Shown here: positions 10,035 to 23,172 of the stretch, in pieces | Position numbering within the stretch: position 1 is the first letter of the stretch | How the letters are laid out: every line of letters starts with the position of its first letter | DNA from: Filobasidium wieringae | Lineage: Eukaryota; Basidiomycota; Tremellomycetes; Filobasidiales; Filobasidiaceae | Length of the DNA stretch: 64,000 nucleotides | Assembly (NCBI GenBank): GCA_001600055.1 | Contig: BCIV01000016.1 | Span: forward strand, 1 to 64,000 | Reading direction: 5' to 3' | The notes under the pieces: generated by a model | Databases searched by the model: none | What the model was told of the DNA's origin: nothing | Seen by the model: the letters and a program-made list of their open reading frames with translations, nothing else | Translations under genes and position numbers: made by a program

Positions 10035-11839
10035 GGTCTGATGCTGGAAGATTGTTGTGAGGAGGATGTTGCGATGTGAGTGGTGTTGTTCTTACTACTG
10101 AAACTGATCGAATTGTTACGAATGAAAGAAGGCGATGATCAGCTAGCTGTTATGCGTGACTAGCATATATACCTTGCTGTTTAGTTCGATTGATGACCAA
10201 CGCAGTGTCAGACCTCCACATCGTCCACCGGCTCATCGTCCGGCATCGACCCCGATCGACATCATGAGTGACGTCTGCTGTAAGGCAAGGAACGGTCGTG
10301 GCCCCAGGATTCAGTAGTTCGCTGATAGATGCGACATCGTTCGTTCCCGACAGATTGAGCCAAAATGACGAACTACGAGTTGAACGTCAAAGCCAAGGTA
10401 TCCACATTCAGACAGGTCGCAAGGCGAGCCCCCGTCGGCACGATTACGTAACCCCTCAACTGCGGAGCCGCGGATTCTCGTGTTTCAGGTTGAGGGAAAC
10501 TTGGATCCTGTCGTAACGTTCCACTGCAACCATTACAATCGGGCGCTCAACTGGTAACCATGTCCATACCGATGTACTATACTACACAGTACGATCTCAG
10601 TCTGAGTAATCTACCAAGGAAGGACAATAAGGCGCAAGTCGATAGCGAGTACGTCATCGGCCATTATGACCAGACCACCGAGTGCAGCTTTATCACGGAG
10701 TCTATTGACAATCGAACAAGGTAGATATGTTTGTTTCATCCTCGGTCAACTTCTCACCGTCATGAAGTACAGTGGAGGCTGATTCTAGTCTGTCGTGCTA
10801 TTCACAATCTGATCTGGATGGTTTTCCATTGATTTCCACTATCATGGACTTCTATGACCCTTTCGAATGGAAACTTGATGAGCAGGCATCTCCAATCTTG
10901 AGACCTGGGGGCAGCCTATCCATCTTCCCAAAGTAATCCTTTCAACCGCTTCTTCCAACTTGCTGGTGATCCGCGCCAGACACTATGCCCGGATCTCCGT
11001 TGACGCTCGAGGTAGCGAATCTTTCCGACGAGGACCACAATCTCACACACGGACCACAGTCTACCTTCCTGAAAAGAGTTGCACGAGATGATGTGCTAGT
11101 TCTCTGCAATCGGAGAAAAGGCAAGAGAGAGGACTCACTCGAGTCGCCTGACCATCCCCTTTTCCGTGCTTCTGTGAACGACCTTGGGTAGCTGTTTTGG
11201 GTATGCGCATGTAATACGACGCAGAAGAGTCATTGAATGAGAGATATCAGGCTCAGATCCACTTTCGCTGGAATATTCAACTCCTCAAGCAGAACCGGTG
11301 GGAAAGGGACCGCTTTAAGGGGCAAGAGGAAGAGGGGTTAATATTCTAGTCATCGCATCGCGCCTCGGGTGTCGCTAGTCATGAAGTGGGTGTGGGATAC
11401 TTCTGTCTTGGTGTCACCTCGGTGGTCGTAAAATACCGAATGGAGGATTGCAACGTATGACCTGCGTGAACCATCGATCTACCACGCTAGACGCGCGTTC
11501 TGCACGCGATCGCACCCACTGCGATTTTTTTGGGGAGCAAAACCGACCCGCAATGTCAATCGCTATGGCTACCGTGAATGGGACCCAACACACCAAAATA
11601 GCTCGGCCTTGACGTTTCAATCGATAGCTGCGCAATGCTGCAAATGAGCTTGGTAATACCGTAGGGCCCACTCGCCGCGGGACCTTTTCGGGTTCTCGGA
11701 TTCGCGGATCCCGCACGAGTCGTGGAGAGCCAATCGACTGGTGCATATAACCTGAACGAATTGGGAGTTGGTATGGAGCCCCTCAATCGTCCTTGGCCAC
11801 TTGAAACTAACAACACGACCTCATACCAACATCGCAACC
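10035..11839. other. Divergent intergenic region, no gene seen
   Basis: This lies between two divergently transcribed genes (oxidoreductase start 10034, MFS start 11840). A TATATA-like stretch near 10163-10170 fits a promoter for the minus-strand gene. ORFs such as 10268-10516 and 11414-11746 are short, overlap ORFs on the opposite strand and show no domain. Confidence 0.5.
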
Positions 11840-13891
11840 ATGTCCAAGTACGACGTGGATGATAAGCACTTCGAACAACAGCACATCGAAGTCTCTAAGG
11901 GTTTCCCCGGATCGGATGAGCCTCAAGTCGAAGGCAACGTACAGCTCATCGATGAAACCGGTCGCGTTCGATTAGTACCCACTCCAAGGTGAATGACGCG
12001 CGTCAAAGGAATGGTACTCGAAGCTAAACTCTAATTGGTCCGATAGCAAATCCAAATATGATCCCCTAGCTTTCGGGAAATGGCGCAAGATAGGTCTACT
12101 CATCTCTGTGATCTGGTTCTCGATCGTCTCGCTCAGCGTGATCAGCGGATTTGGTGGACTCGCCCCTATCTTCTTCGGACTCTATGCTCGGCGTGAGTGC
12201 ATGTAGTTCGTATCGCGGCCCACTTTGGGAAATGCTTACGGTCCTGTTCTGCAGAGGGAGTGCCACTCGATAAGATCGCGCATCTCCTGACTTGGCCGTC
12301 GCTGTTCACTGGGATAGGCAACTTCGCATTTCTTCCTCTAGCTTTGGTTGTTGGACGGTAGGTATCTTATGCTTCGACCTATAACTACGGAGCAGCCAGA
12401 CTGACCAATTGCATCCTTCCAGTCGACCAGTCTTTATTCTCGCCACTCTGATGTTGATTGCTTCCGCCATCTGGGCCGCCAAATCTGGCTCCTCCTTTAA
12501 TTCGCATCTTGCGGCTCGACTTGTCCAGGGATTCAGTTCTGGAGCTACGGAGTCCTTACTACCTTTGATCATTACCGATATGACATTTGTCCATCAGCGC
12601 GCGAATTACTTTGGAGCATACTGGATTGTGAGTAGCACTTCGCCAAGCGTGAACAAGCAATTGATACTCCGCATAAATAGTCACAATCGTTGTTCACTTC
12701 ATTGCTCAGTACTGCGAGTACGTATGAGGCCAAGTATCTGGACTGGCCTTGGTACTATTGGGTAAGCTCGGAAGGTATGCTTCCGCTGTCTCCGTCCATC
12801 GCTGACTAGGTATCGGCACAGATCTTTGCCATATTCTCGGTTATTGGAGCAATCATTGTCATCTTGGCAGCTCCCGAGACCAAATTTGAACGACCTGCCT
12901 TCGCAATCGATGGCAAGATGGCTCGAGTTGACGAGTTCGGCAACTTGGTCATGCTGAACGAAAATGAGGCGATCGGCGCTGTGGCTCAGGACCAGGCAGA
13001 TACCCATGATGGCCCGGTCGAACAGATGACTTTCTCCGAGTCTCTAGCCCATCGATCAACCGTATCCGCGAAGGACTTCAAGATGATTTACCAAGTCTAC
13101 AAGAACATGTTACTCGCTTTGCTAGATCCAGCCATCCTTTGGTCTCTGGGCGCAGCTTCCATCGTCCTCAGTATTCTTATCGCGCAATCCTTATCGTTCG
13201 GCACTATCCTCGAGCAAAAGTATAGGTGGGCGCCGCAAAACACCGGTCTTATCTACCTCGGATCGATTCCTACCAGCGTTCTGACCTTTTTGGCGACTGG
13301 ATGGGGAGGAGACAAGATCAGCTTGTGGCTCGCGCGCCGAAACAATGGTGTCCATCTCCCTGAGCATCGGGTAAATTAGATCAAGCCGCCTTGTTCGAGA
13401 ATCGTTACTGAACCTCTGTTTCTACAGCTTCCCGCTATGATCATCCCTAGTATCATTGGAATTGGAGCGGTTCTGATGTACGGATTCTGCGCGGATGCGG
13501 CACCCAAGGTTCACTGGTTCAGTATCGTCTTCAGTCAAAACGTCAGCGCCTTCATGGTCACCTCGAGTTTAGTCGTCACTACCACTTAGTAAGTTTGCGC
13601 TACATCTCCGCGCACCGAACAACTTCACTGACGTATTCTGTTGCCCTCTCTTCTAGCTGCGTTGAAGCCATGCCTCATAATGCTGGCGCTGCTCTTGTGG
13701 TAGTCATCGGTGGCAAGAACATCATTTCCTTCGGAGTCTCCACTGCTATCACTTCGCTTTCCAATACAGGACAGAACGCTCTTCTAAACGGTATCCTCGC
13801 TGCCGCCACCGGAGGCTGGATGCTTCTCGGGATCCCGCTTTACATCTACATGTCGAGCTTCAGGAAGTGGAGGACTGAGAAGTTCACGTAG
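11840..13891 (+). CDS. MFS transporter (DHA1-like)
   Basis: Eight exons: 11840-11988, 12047-12192, 12255-12357, 12423-12627, 12681-12761, 12822-13370, 13428-13588, 13657-13891; 542 aa, all phases agree. About 50 hydrophilic residues precede the first membrane segment (IGLLISVIWFSIVSLSVISG). The fold shows two sets of membrane helices separated by a long loop around FERPAFAIDGKMARVDEFG. The segment GRRPVFILATLM fits the conserved loop between helices 2 and 3 of the major facilitator superfamily. Fungal relatives are proton-coupled exporters or importers of small molecules. As the left-hand gene of the aromatic cluster it could take up the substrate or export intermediates. The substrate cannot be read from the sequence. 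Confidence 0.88.
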
Positions 13892-14413
13892 TGGCCGGGT
13901 ATTGAGCTAAGAGTGTAGCTTGTGTCAAAAAACCTTGTAATTATTGCTTTGTGTACTGGAGACCCTCGATAGTTGTGATGAACTCGAATGATTGAATGAA
14001 TTACATCTGTCGATCGTACCAGACCGATAGGAGACGCGCCAAGAAACCGACCCTTCTTCGTAAGACGTCCTTACATTCTTCTGAGACATATTCAGGTAAT
14101 CCATAGCTTCTTCAAGTATCGCTGCGATCCGGCGAATCATACCATTGTCTATCCCTAAGTCGCAAGATCCGATTCACCTGGTCTGACCCTAGTGAAACCC
14201 TGGCTCCCTGCTCATCTTCTTTCGACATCTCTTGAGTATCTCTGGAGTTTCTAGTTTTCGGAAATCCTTTTTCAATCTTCCGAGACCGCAGTCATTCTGA
14301 GAATTCGCATCCAATCGGAGCGTATTCAATCAACCATTTTGACACAATCGATCATCGTAAATCGTCTATTCATAAAAGTCATAATACATCGGAGCGTCAC
14401 ATGACGTCCCCGT
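13892..14413. other. Convergent intergenic region
   Basis: The 3' flanks of the MFS transporter and of the minus-strand FAD monooxygenase face each other. No further gene, repeat or RNA is evident. Confidence 0.5.
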
Positions 14414-16129
14414 TCAAGCAGCCAACACAAACTCCGAGTGATTCTCCTGCCAATCCCTAGCCCCCTTATAAATCCAGGTAAAGTGCTTGAACTTGAACTG
14501 ATCCATAGCATGAGCTTCCATCTGTTTCGTCCTCTCATCGTCCGCCAACCGACTGGCCGACCCTAATCCGGCTATCCGACTCTGTTGTTGAGTCAACGTC
14601 GCTCGTTTGTATCGCACTCGGAAGACCTCTTCCAGAGCGGCAGGTACGTCGGATGGCTGGACTCCTTTGAGAAGAGCGCCTATGGCTTCAGCATCCTCGA
14701 CTGCCTGACTAGCACCTTGTCCTTGATGAGGCAGCACTTTGATGTGGTCCAGGTCAGCGAAGGAATTTTGCGATAAATATGGTGACGACTTACTAGCATG
14801 TGCTGCGTCTCCCAATATGATAGCCTTCCCCTTTGCCCATCGATCCAAAGGTTCCTGATCTCGCAATTGCCAAAGACCAACTTCATCCGCAGTTCTGAAG
14901 AAACGATCGAAGCAGGGCTCAGCTATGTATCCACGTTAAAGGACCAACGACGACCTGAGCTCACCCTAGTAGTTTCTGATATACCGGAGCAAACGTGCCG
15001 AACGACTTTACGAGGGAAGCGACATCCCCCTTAGCCGTCCATTTCTCCTCTGAAATCTCGTTCAACTCGGAGTCGGCTGTTGAAATCATTCTCATATTAG
15101 CCTCTCTTTTCCTTTGACCCTGCGCTCAATAGGTACTCACGAAGCACACAAACAAAGTTCAAGATAGTGCTGTTCCTGCAAGGGTAACAGATAATACGCC
15201 TTCCATCCCCATAGATGATGGTCAAGTTCGGGTCCAACACCCCGAGTGCTTCTAATTCAGGATCGGCTCTGATCTTTTCTGCCGGTACTAGCATTCGGTA
15301 GGCCGAGTGACCGGACGGGACCGAGTTTAGTTTATCCCCTACGATCGATGAACGGACGGCGGACTTGATCCCGTCGGATCCTGAGATGGAAGAAGAGCGG
15401 GTTTGAGTATTGAAACGGATGAACGGTATGAGTTGGGAAAGAAAATTACCGATGATGACGTCCCCCTTGAAGACTTCCCCCGTACTGGTGGTCACGGTTC
15501 CAGCTTCAGGATCCTGATCGATCGAAGGTCACACCCATGAGCCGACTTGTCAGCATGATTCGATCATTGCACGACGTACACATTCCATGACACGAGTGTT
15601 CAGGACCAGCTCGCATGGTTTTCCAGGTCCATCTTCCTTGGTTGCCAATTCCTTCAACTCTTCCAAAACATCCACCCGGTGGTTCAGTAACTATCGGTAC
15701 AGAAAAGCTATGAGTTTGGCATTCTTGATCAGGTTATGGATCGGACCTAGCTCACCCATTGCTTTTGATCATCATCGGTACCAGAAGGTACGGCCAGAAT
15801 AGGTTTCCCATCCAGGTTGAAAGTCTTGAACATCTGTACGTTGGGAGGTCCGTACTTGTTGAGGTCTCCTCCCATGTTCCTGATAATGTTGGTTGCGTTA
15901 GGCGCAAGGTGTACAGCGGCTGGTGAGTGGAAAGGAACGATATATCAGCCATGCGATTGAATCTGCTCGAGTTCCCTCCGGACTCACCTCCGATCTCTCG
16001 CACGACCTTGACAGCCTCCAAGACGGTCACCCGGGCATGTCCACGGAGAGCAGCACCGCATGCCATCCCACAGATCCCACCTCCTACGATGATGACGTGC
16101 AACTGTTGAGGTTCAGAAGTGGAAGTCAT
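14414..16129 (-). CDS. FAD-dependent aromatic monooxygenase (salicylate hydroxylase-like)
   Basis: Eight exons: 15988-16129, 15756-15919, 15580-15690, 15450-15513, 15141-15380, 14965-15076, 14794-14894, 14414-14736; 418 aa. The N-terminus has the FAD dinucleotide-binding motif VIIVGGGICGMACG, followed by REIGAAVHLAPNA as in salicylate hydroxylases. GSDGIKSAVR is the central group A motif. The second FAD motif is GKAIILGDAAHAMLPHQGQG, followed by SQAVEDA. These enzymes use NAD(P)H and O2 to hydroxylate, often decarboxylatively, a phenolic acid. Length fits the family. It would supply the dihydroxylated ring for the dioxygenase at 23173-24528. Several introns were placed using these conserved motifs, since reading through them breaks the frame. 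The exact substrate is unknown. Confidence 0.92.
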
Positions 16130-17554
16130 TTGATGTCGATGTTGTATGTGTCGCGATTGAGGTTGAGAGTGCAACATCGGGAATTCACATTGAACGAGCG
16201 ATTCTGCCTAAATAGTAAGAAACCTGTCGAGCGGGGCACCTGCTCATGCCCGCTCACGGCTCCGGAAAGTCCGGTGGCTCCGTGCTAAAAGGGTCGACTC
16301 GGCAGCCGGCAGTAAATCGGCAGCAAATGCAATGATCGAGAGGTTTGGATGTCAGCCTTGTCTACGTCTAGTTGTCAGCCTGACAAAGTAAATAGCGCTC
16401 AGCAAGCGACGTTGAGCGCTTGTGTTTCAGTACAGCTGCGTACTCAGCAGCGAGTTACGAGTTGCGAGTTGGCTATGATGCCGAGTCTCGTTCGTTTTGC
16501 GGTCTTCAATCAGCGTCACCGCCTGTTTGTGTGAAGGAATAAATGGCACAAGACACCTCGTTAGTTTGCGCAGGTTGACCTGATAGAGTTTGATGAGAAT
16601 TGACCGCTATGTGTTGTTCCGGTACCTCCATGGCCCTCGCCTCCCCAATTGGTGGGGCAGGCTCTTCACAGAGTAGGTCATGCGACAGATACATCGTCGT
16701 GATGGTTCTCGAGGGATTTCTGTTTGGCAGATATCTACCAATCTGCATGCACCTTCCGGGCTCTTTTCACTTCCGTTTGATCTTGCTCGAGCAAGTGGCG
16801 TTGTGACAAATTATGAACAAGTCTGGTAGTTATCTTGTCCTATTTTATCGATAATGAGCAGCTATAGGACAGAACCGGCAGGATCGGCGTGTAAGGACAC
16901 GTATCCCTCGATATCTAGCTTCCGTATCGAATTGAAACGAGCAAGGACGACAAATTGAGCGACAGATCTTACGGTCATCGCAAACTTGATATACTTCACC
17001 ATCTTTTTTCATTCTTACATGACGTACTACGTCAATACGGAAAGACACATACCTACAGAAACTCAACAACTAAGTATCAGTAAAGCTAATATAATACACA
17101 CTCTCGAGAGATGAGTCCGTCCGCCGTCCCTCTGTACGGATGATGGTTATATGGCCACATCTGAACCCCGATGTCCAAAGGACTTGTTTGGCTCAAATAC
17201 GCTCCCTCCCGTTGGCTGAGGTGAGGTCCCTCATAGCTTTGGCCTTGTGGACGGCCTCTTGATAGCTGAATGCCTCTTCATGGATCTTCTTGGGATACAA
17301 ACACATCCAGGTTTGGTCTGCCTCATCTCAAAGAGCAAGATATAAGGCCCGGACAGATCTGGGTAGCTTACTGTAAGGTCCACAAGGCATGGCACCGGTA
17401 TTGAACGTAAGAGGGAGGCCACGACTTGAGCAGCTGAGGTCCATTCTCTCAGATAAACGAGATCGTCGTTCGTGTTTACCACAGCCAGTGATGCAAAAAG
17501 AAGGTCGATCGTTTTCACACCATGCGTTCTATGTACAAATTCCGATTTTCCCGC
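16130..17554. other. Intergenic region, no gene seen
   Basis: This holds the promoter of the minus-strand monooxygenase (start 16129) and the 3' flank of the minus-strand hydrolase (stop 17555). The ORFs present are under 125 codons, overlap on both strands and show no domain. Confidence 0.5.
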
Positions 17555-19875
17555 TCATACGATTGGTAACGACAGCCAGTTATCATGTCCAGGTCCAACG
17601 TGGAGCGTGTTCGCACCGTCAAACTCAGCTTCACTCCTGCCAAGCAAGAAAGAAATCCATTGATCAGCGCTCACGTTCGTGCAAATCGATACAAGACAAG
17701 GCTTACCTATCGGTAGGCTCGTTGTGCAAAAAGATCCCACAGCCCTGACTATCCCCAGTATTGACCTCGAGGACAAGCTTGTTACCAGGCGAGATAACCA
17801 CAGCTGTAGGCCAAAGCTCGACGAGCAAATCGTATTTGGTCTCAGGCTCGAGATACGAGACGTCGCTGGACTCGTATCGCCTGTGAGGCAAATATTCCCG
17901 GTGTCGAGAGGAAGACTCGTCAATCTTGCGCATCGATCCTCTCAGCCATCCTGAACCGCACAAAATTTGTATATCAGACAAGATGGAGGTCTCAAGAATG
18001 CCGATGGCAGCTCACCTTTGCAAAGAGGAACAGGATCGCCTGCGGTTCCCGTGTAATAAATCTCCTTACCCTCGGCGTCAAAGTGTCGTAGAGTCAAGAA
18101 CACGTCGATGTCCTTGGGTACCGTACCATCTTCTCTTCGAGGCAGTGAGTAGACCAGGTTGACGGTGGGATGACCAGCGATTTCCGTCTCCTTGTCGAAC
18201 GTGACTTCGAAGTTGACAGGAGCTGATTTACCCAAAGCCTTGAGCTCAAAGTCCTTACTTGCGCTTTGAGGGGCGTCCGTTGACATGCTCAAGTCGGGTT
18301 GCAGGTAGTGCTTGACATATTTCGTCCGCTCGATAGGCCATGCAGATTCAGAACGGAAGGGGAACGTCGCTTCTGCTTCGGTGGTGTTGAAACCGGGGTT
18401 TCCCTTCCTCACTAAAAGACTGACGGCAGGAACGTCGACATTAGGTCCCTTTAGCCAACCAGCATCGTCCTCTCCTTTGAGCCAAGCGTCCAGGACTTCA
18501 GGTGAGACTATCAGCTCGCGTCCGGTTTGAAGTGGACTGGCAGGGCGAATACTCACAAGACTTTTGTAATTTGACGAAGTGTGGCAAGTAGAAGGGCAGG
18601 TCGTGTCTTCCAGAGATGAAATAAAGCCACTTGTTCTTGGTTCCAGCTTCCATATACCCAACCACGTTACCTCTGAGGTGTAACAGGATACCTCCCAGAT
18701 TGGCCACGCTCAACAGAGGTACCTCGATAGCTCCGAGATCGTATACTCTTGAAGCGTGGTAAGGGTCATCTAGGTATCGGTTCTCCCGGTTGTCGATCGT
18801 TTGATCTCGTCGAAGAGCGACACGTTGCTCTTCAGGTAAGGTGCCTTCGAGACAATCAGGGCCTGTCAAAATACTCGAGAATGATCAGAGCGATCTTCAC
18901 GGAGGCAAGTGCCATCGAACTCACCGACAGGCGGACCCATAACTCCAGGGCCTGGTCGTTAGGACGGCGGTCAGCTAACTAGTCGGCCAAATGTCATCTT
19001 CTACTTACCGAATCGTCTAGGCTTCTTCTGTTCCGTACCATACTGCATGGGTCCAACTTGGTTTTCCCACCAGAATTTAACAAAGTTATTGGCAAGGATG
19101 CCGCCATGCCTGACTCGATCTCTGTAATAGTCAGTCATTCCTGTAAGGTAGCGTGCCAAATATCGATTAGTACGAGAGGGCGGAGCATGATTCTCCAAAG
19201 GACTCACCCTCCCAGGGTATGATACAGGCTAGACCTCGAGGCTTTCTAGCTGCGACTCGCCATTGCGAACCTCCGTAATACCTAGATGGGAGACGCATTT
19301 ATTAAGTCGATATTCACAAGCAGATCGAGATTGCGCTTACGAAATTCCCAACAGTCCGACCTTCCCCGAACTCCATTTCTGATCTGCGGCCCACTCGATC
19401 ACTTCGGCAAAATCGCTACTCGTTTGATCGCTCATAGTATCCAAGAACCCAACACTGCTGCCGATCCCTCTCTCGTCGACTCGGCAGACGACGTAACCTT
19501 GCTCAACCCAGTAATCTGGGTGAGGGGTTTCCCACGCAGAGAGGTCGGACTTCTGTTCATCCGGGATCTCCTTAAAGGATGTACCATGGAACGATGCGTA
19601 AGGAATATCTTTTCCATATGGACCATCTGCATGCGGAACTCCTCGTAAACCGAAATGCATACAACGCGCGGCGGAAAGGAGGTTCACTCACAAGTCAATA
19701 ACACGGGCCATTTCCCGTCTCCCTTCGGACGATAAACGTTTCCTCTACATAGCCCTAGACCGTCCTTGAGTGGGATATCCACGTTCTTCTCAAAGGTCAT
19801 GTTGGGCAGGTCGATGACCTCCAACAAGGCGTTGGGCTTGGGTAGAGGGGGAAGAGGAATTGATTGTTCAGACAT
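17555..19875 (-). CDS. CocE/NonD-family alpha/beta hydrolase
   Basis: Nine exons: 19692-19875, 19341-19626, 19208-19281, 19009-19140, 18925-18951, 18557-18862, 18016-18495, 17707-17950, 17555-17636; 604 aa. The catalytic domain shows LLTYGPYGKD, RGIGSSVGFLD, and the nucleophile elbow GLLGISYYG across an exon junction, with Ser as nucleophile. The C-terminal part is the jelly-roll domain typical of X-Pro dipeptidyl-peptidase/CocE proteins (region from FELKALG to HVGPGHDNWL). Members hydrolyse esters, amides or cocaine-like compounds. In a catabolic cluster it may release an aromatic acid from an ester. Exon 5 is only 27 nt. It starts 345 bp from the divergent fumarylacetoacetase gene, suggesting shared control. 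Confidence 0.9.
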
Positions 19876-20220
19876 GGCGATAATCCGTTTCGTTGAGGTG
19901 TTAGAAATGCTGCTTTGCCGTCTTCTCGTGCCAATGTGCAGGCCTCTCATGCCTCATGTAGTTTAGTTTATATGTGCACCTGCCCAAATGTTCTGTCTCT
20001 TCACGGATCGCTCTCGATGACCGTCCGGACCGGAAGCTGTTACGCGGAGATTTCGGATGGTCCGCGCGCTAAATCGGCATCTGATGTGTTCGCTGATCCC
20101 CGGCCAAACCCTTTCGTTTATAACGAAATGACCAGACAAGTTGCAATGGGGTGGTTCCCTGATATGCAACAATCATTGACCAAATCGGATATCGAATTAA
20201 CCAACAACACGTCTTGGAAG
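19876..20220. promoter_or_regulatory. Bidirectional promoter, CocE hydrolase / fumarylacetoacetase
   Basis: Only 345 bp separate the two divergent start codons. CGG/CCG triplets cluster within it: CCGTCCGGACCGG at 20021-20033 contains a TCCGGA palindrome, and further CGG and CCG triplets lie at about 20055-20105. Zn2Cys6 regulators typically bind paired CGG triplets, so the cluster regulator at 31221-35059 could act here. The binding itself is inference. Confidence 0.5.
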
Positions 20221-21922
20221 ATGTCATCCTTCATTTCCATTTCCAAATCGACCGATTTCTCGCTCCAAAACATCCCTTTTGGCGTGTTCACCACCTCTTC
20301 CTCGTCTGAGCCTCACTGTGCGACCATCTTGGGTGACACCGTGATCAGCTTGAAAGTATTATCGGAAGCCGGTAAATTCGATGATGTACCAGGATACTCC
20401 AAAGTGTGGCTAGAAAGCGTGAGCGGACCGATAGACAATCCAATACTCCAGCTCTGATCAAACTACTCTTGTACACAGTCCAACTTGAACATCTTCGCGT
20501 CCCAACCCTTAAGTGCCCGTCGGGCGATCAGAAACCACATCCAATCTCTCTTCACGACCGGCTCAGAGCTCGAATCCGATTCGTCCCTCTTATCCCGATC
20601 GAGTTTCAAACAAGCTGAAGTCAAGATGATGATGCCCGTCAAAGTAGGGGATTACACCGATTTCTGTAAGTCCGCTTGTCAACATAATTCGAAGCAGAAA
20701 GGTAAAAGGCTGAGAAATCCTGTCCGCTTGATGACAGGTGCGAGTATCTATCACACAGCGAACGCCGGTCGACTCCTCTCCGTCGGTGGACCTCCCTTAC
20801 CCCCCTCCTGGTCACATCTACCGATAGGCTACCACGGTCGATCCAGTTCCATAGTTCCTTCCGGCACCCCTGTCAACCGTCCCAAAGGTCTACGCGGACC
20901 AGTACCCGGTTCGGGAGAAACGGTCCCGAGTTACGGACCGACTAGAGCACTGGACATGGAGTTCGAAATGGCTGCTATTTTCGGTGGGAAGGGGAATGAT
21001 ATGGGGAAGAGTTTGGGTACGGGGGATGTGTTGGAGAATATCTTCGGGTTGGTGATTATGAACGACTGGAGTGCTCGGTGAGTCAAGCTCACTTCTTGTC
21101 CTTGCCATCGATGAAGGTCGCAGTACTGATTGCGAGTGCTGATCACGGACGAAAGGGATCATCAAGGGTACGAAATGTTCCCCCTCGGTCCGTTCAACGG
21201 TAAGAACTTCGCTACCACGGTTTCCCCTTGGATCGTCACTTTGGACGCCTTGGTGCCATTCAAGACGAGTATGCCAGCTCGAGTGAGTCTTCCTGGGTTG
21301 TTCGATCGAAGGTGGCATAGATGCTGATCAGCTGGAATTCGGTATGAAGGAGGAAGAAACTCCTTTGGCAGAGTATCTGGCGGAGAATGATGAACAGCCT
21401 ACTTATGATCTGCCTCTCACCATGAGTATCAAAGGTTAGCCACGCAATACTTTCAACTGCTTCGCTAGTAAGATGAACTCACTGGTACGCGTTTCAGCCG
21501 GAGACGAAGAGGAAGGAACGGTCGTGATGCGATCTAATCTTCGTCATCTGTCCTATTCGTAAGTCCACCTAATTGCCCGGAGTCGAATCGAGTCTCCTGG
21601 GTTGATCTGATCTGATCACTGGAACAGATTCGGACAACTGTTGGCTCATCACACCGTTTCTGGATGTCCCATGAACGCAGGTGACATGCTAGGATCCGGT
21701 ACGATCTCCGGTCCCGAGCCTGACTCTTTAGCTTGCATGTTGGAGATCACTGAGCGTGGAAAGAAGCCGCTAAAGACCAGCGGTGGTGGCTCCAGAGTGT
21801 GGCTTAATGATGGCGACGAGGTGGACATGTTTGCCTGTGCGAAGAGGGAAACTCTGGAAGGGAACGTTGCAAATGTCGGGTTTGGAGTTTGTTCTGGGTT
21901 GATAAAGCCTGCGATACTGTAA
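20221..21922 (+). CDS. Fumarylacetoacetase
   Basis: Seven exons: 20221-20418, 20479-20665, 20738-21077, 21156-21282, 21332-21434, 21498-21558, 21628-21922; 436 aa, close to the usual length. It hydrolyses 4-fumarylacetoacetate to fumarate and acetoacetate, the last step of the homogentisate route of Phe/Tyr breakdown. Conserved blocks: IPFGVF near the N-terminus, VGDYTDFCASIYHTANAG (active-site region), [83 protein letters not shown]. The metal-binding Asp and Glu and the Tyr-His-Gly-Arg block are present. It is divergent from the CocE hydrolase. Together with the CoA-transferase at 27951-30205 it could deliver acetoacetyl-CoA. A FAH-family enzyme acting on a related diketo acid is also possible. 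Confidence 0.95.
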
Positions 21923-23172
21923 ATTGGGATGATGCAGTGAGAATGCATCATAGTTCTGGTTATGCGCTATCACGTCATCATAGCCTCCGCACAGAGACCG
22001 ATTGCCCCCTTTTTGAGAACCCTGGACACACTATGACCATCGACATCATCCCCAGCCACCACTGACACAATATTGAAGCTCTCGATCATAAAGGCAAACG
22101 AAAACCACAGATAAAAAAAGGTCTACTACATATATGTATTAGGAAGTGAGGCCAGACCACGAAGACAAACTTAGCTCGCAGTGACCGGAATGGTTCAATT
22201 TTCGCATTCCAAGCTGCACGAAAGCATTCCTCACTACGACACTAGCAAAAAACAAGAGAAAAGAATTATCAGACGTTCATAGTCCTCGTCCCTCCGTAAA
22301 GCGAATCTAAATCGGCCGAGCATGTGGGAGCGGTGTCTCAATCTCCAAAATCCACATACGTGAGTCCTCCGGTCAGCTTGTGTTTCATAACAGGAGTTTG
22401 AGCTTCATACCCTTGAATTCGTCTGATTTGTATGACATGTTCAAGAATTAAGGATGATCTAGAGCAGCAAATGGAGGATGAACTACCAATCTCACGGTGT
22501 TGATTAATAAAGACTTGCAGAGTCGTCCAATCATGATAAGTCCAGCCATATAGCAGTGTTTGGAGTAAGGAGCCAGTGTATGAGACCTATGACTCGACTG
22601 TTTTTCTGCTGCAAAGATAGTGATAAGTGGCAATACTTTGTCTTGCGGGGCTAAAGTGCATGGCTCAGCACTCGACTCAAATCCTTCGCTACCGCGCGCT
22701 GATAACGCTCTCAATGACATGCGTTGAGAAAAGCCAGGTTAAAGGATCGATATGTTCAACAAGATCTCAATGTCTAGTCTGAGTCGATAGAAGAGGATCA
22801 ATGAAGACGAAAGTCGTAGCTGGAAGGATCTACGTGTCTCGCGTCGCTCGACTCGACGTAAAGTACATCAGCCGACGCGAAGATGAATTTCCGCCCTCCG
22901 CTAAGAGACGGCTCCAGAGGATAATGATGGCTCAGGTGATTGTAAGAACCATAAGTATCAAGATAAAACATACGGTCAACTGGAACGCAAGTGTCCGGGG
23001 CTGTCAAAATGAAAGAAGAAAGGCAGTCTACGCAAATCGACCTGAGGCGCACGATACTGAAGACCACTCAATTTGCCAACTTTCACTTCCGAGCTGAGAT
23101 CCATTACATGTTGTCATGTTACAAACTTCACATCAATCGCACGATGTCTCGATAACATTACATGAACAGTTC
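21923..23172. other. Convergent intergenic region, no gene seen
   Basis: This is the 3' flank of fumarylacetoacetase on the left and of the minus-strand dioxygenase on the right. The small ORFs near 22448-22720 and 22801-23097 overlap one another on both strands and show no domain. It is longer than typical convergent gaps here, so an unrecognised multi-exon gene or RNA cannot be excluded. Confidence 0.4.

Noticed and set aside
14903..14922. Acceptors near 14904-14923 for exon 7 of the FAD monooxygenase
   Set aside because: They break the phase or add a stop. The acceptor before 14894 restores the frame and gives TADEVGLWQLRD.
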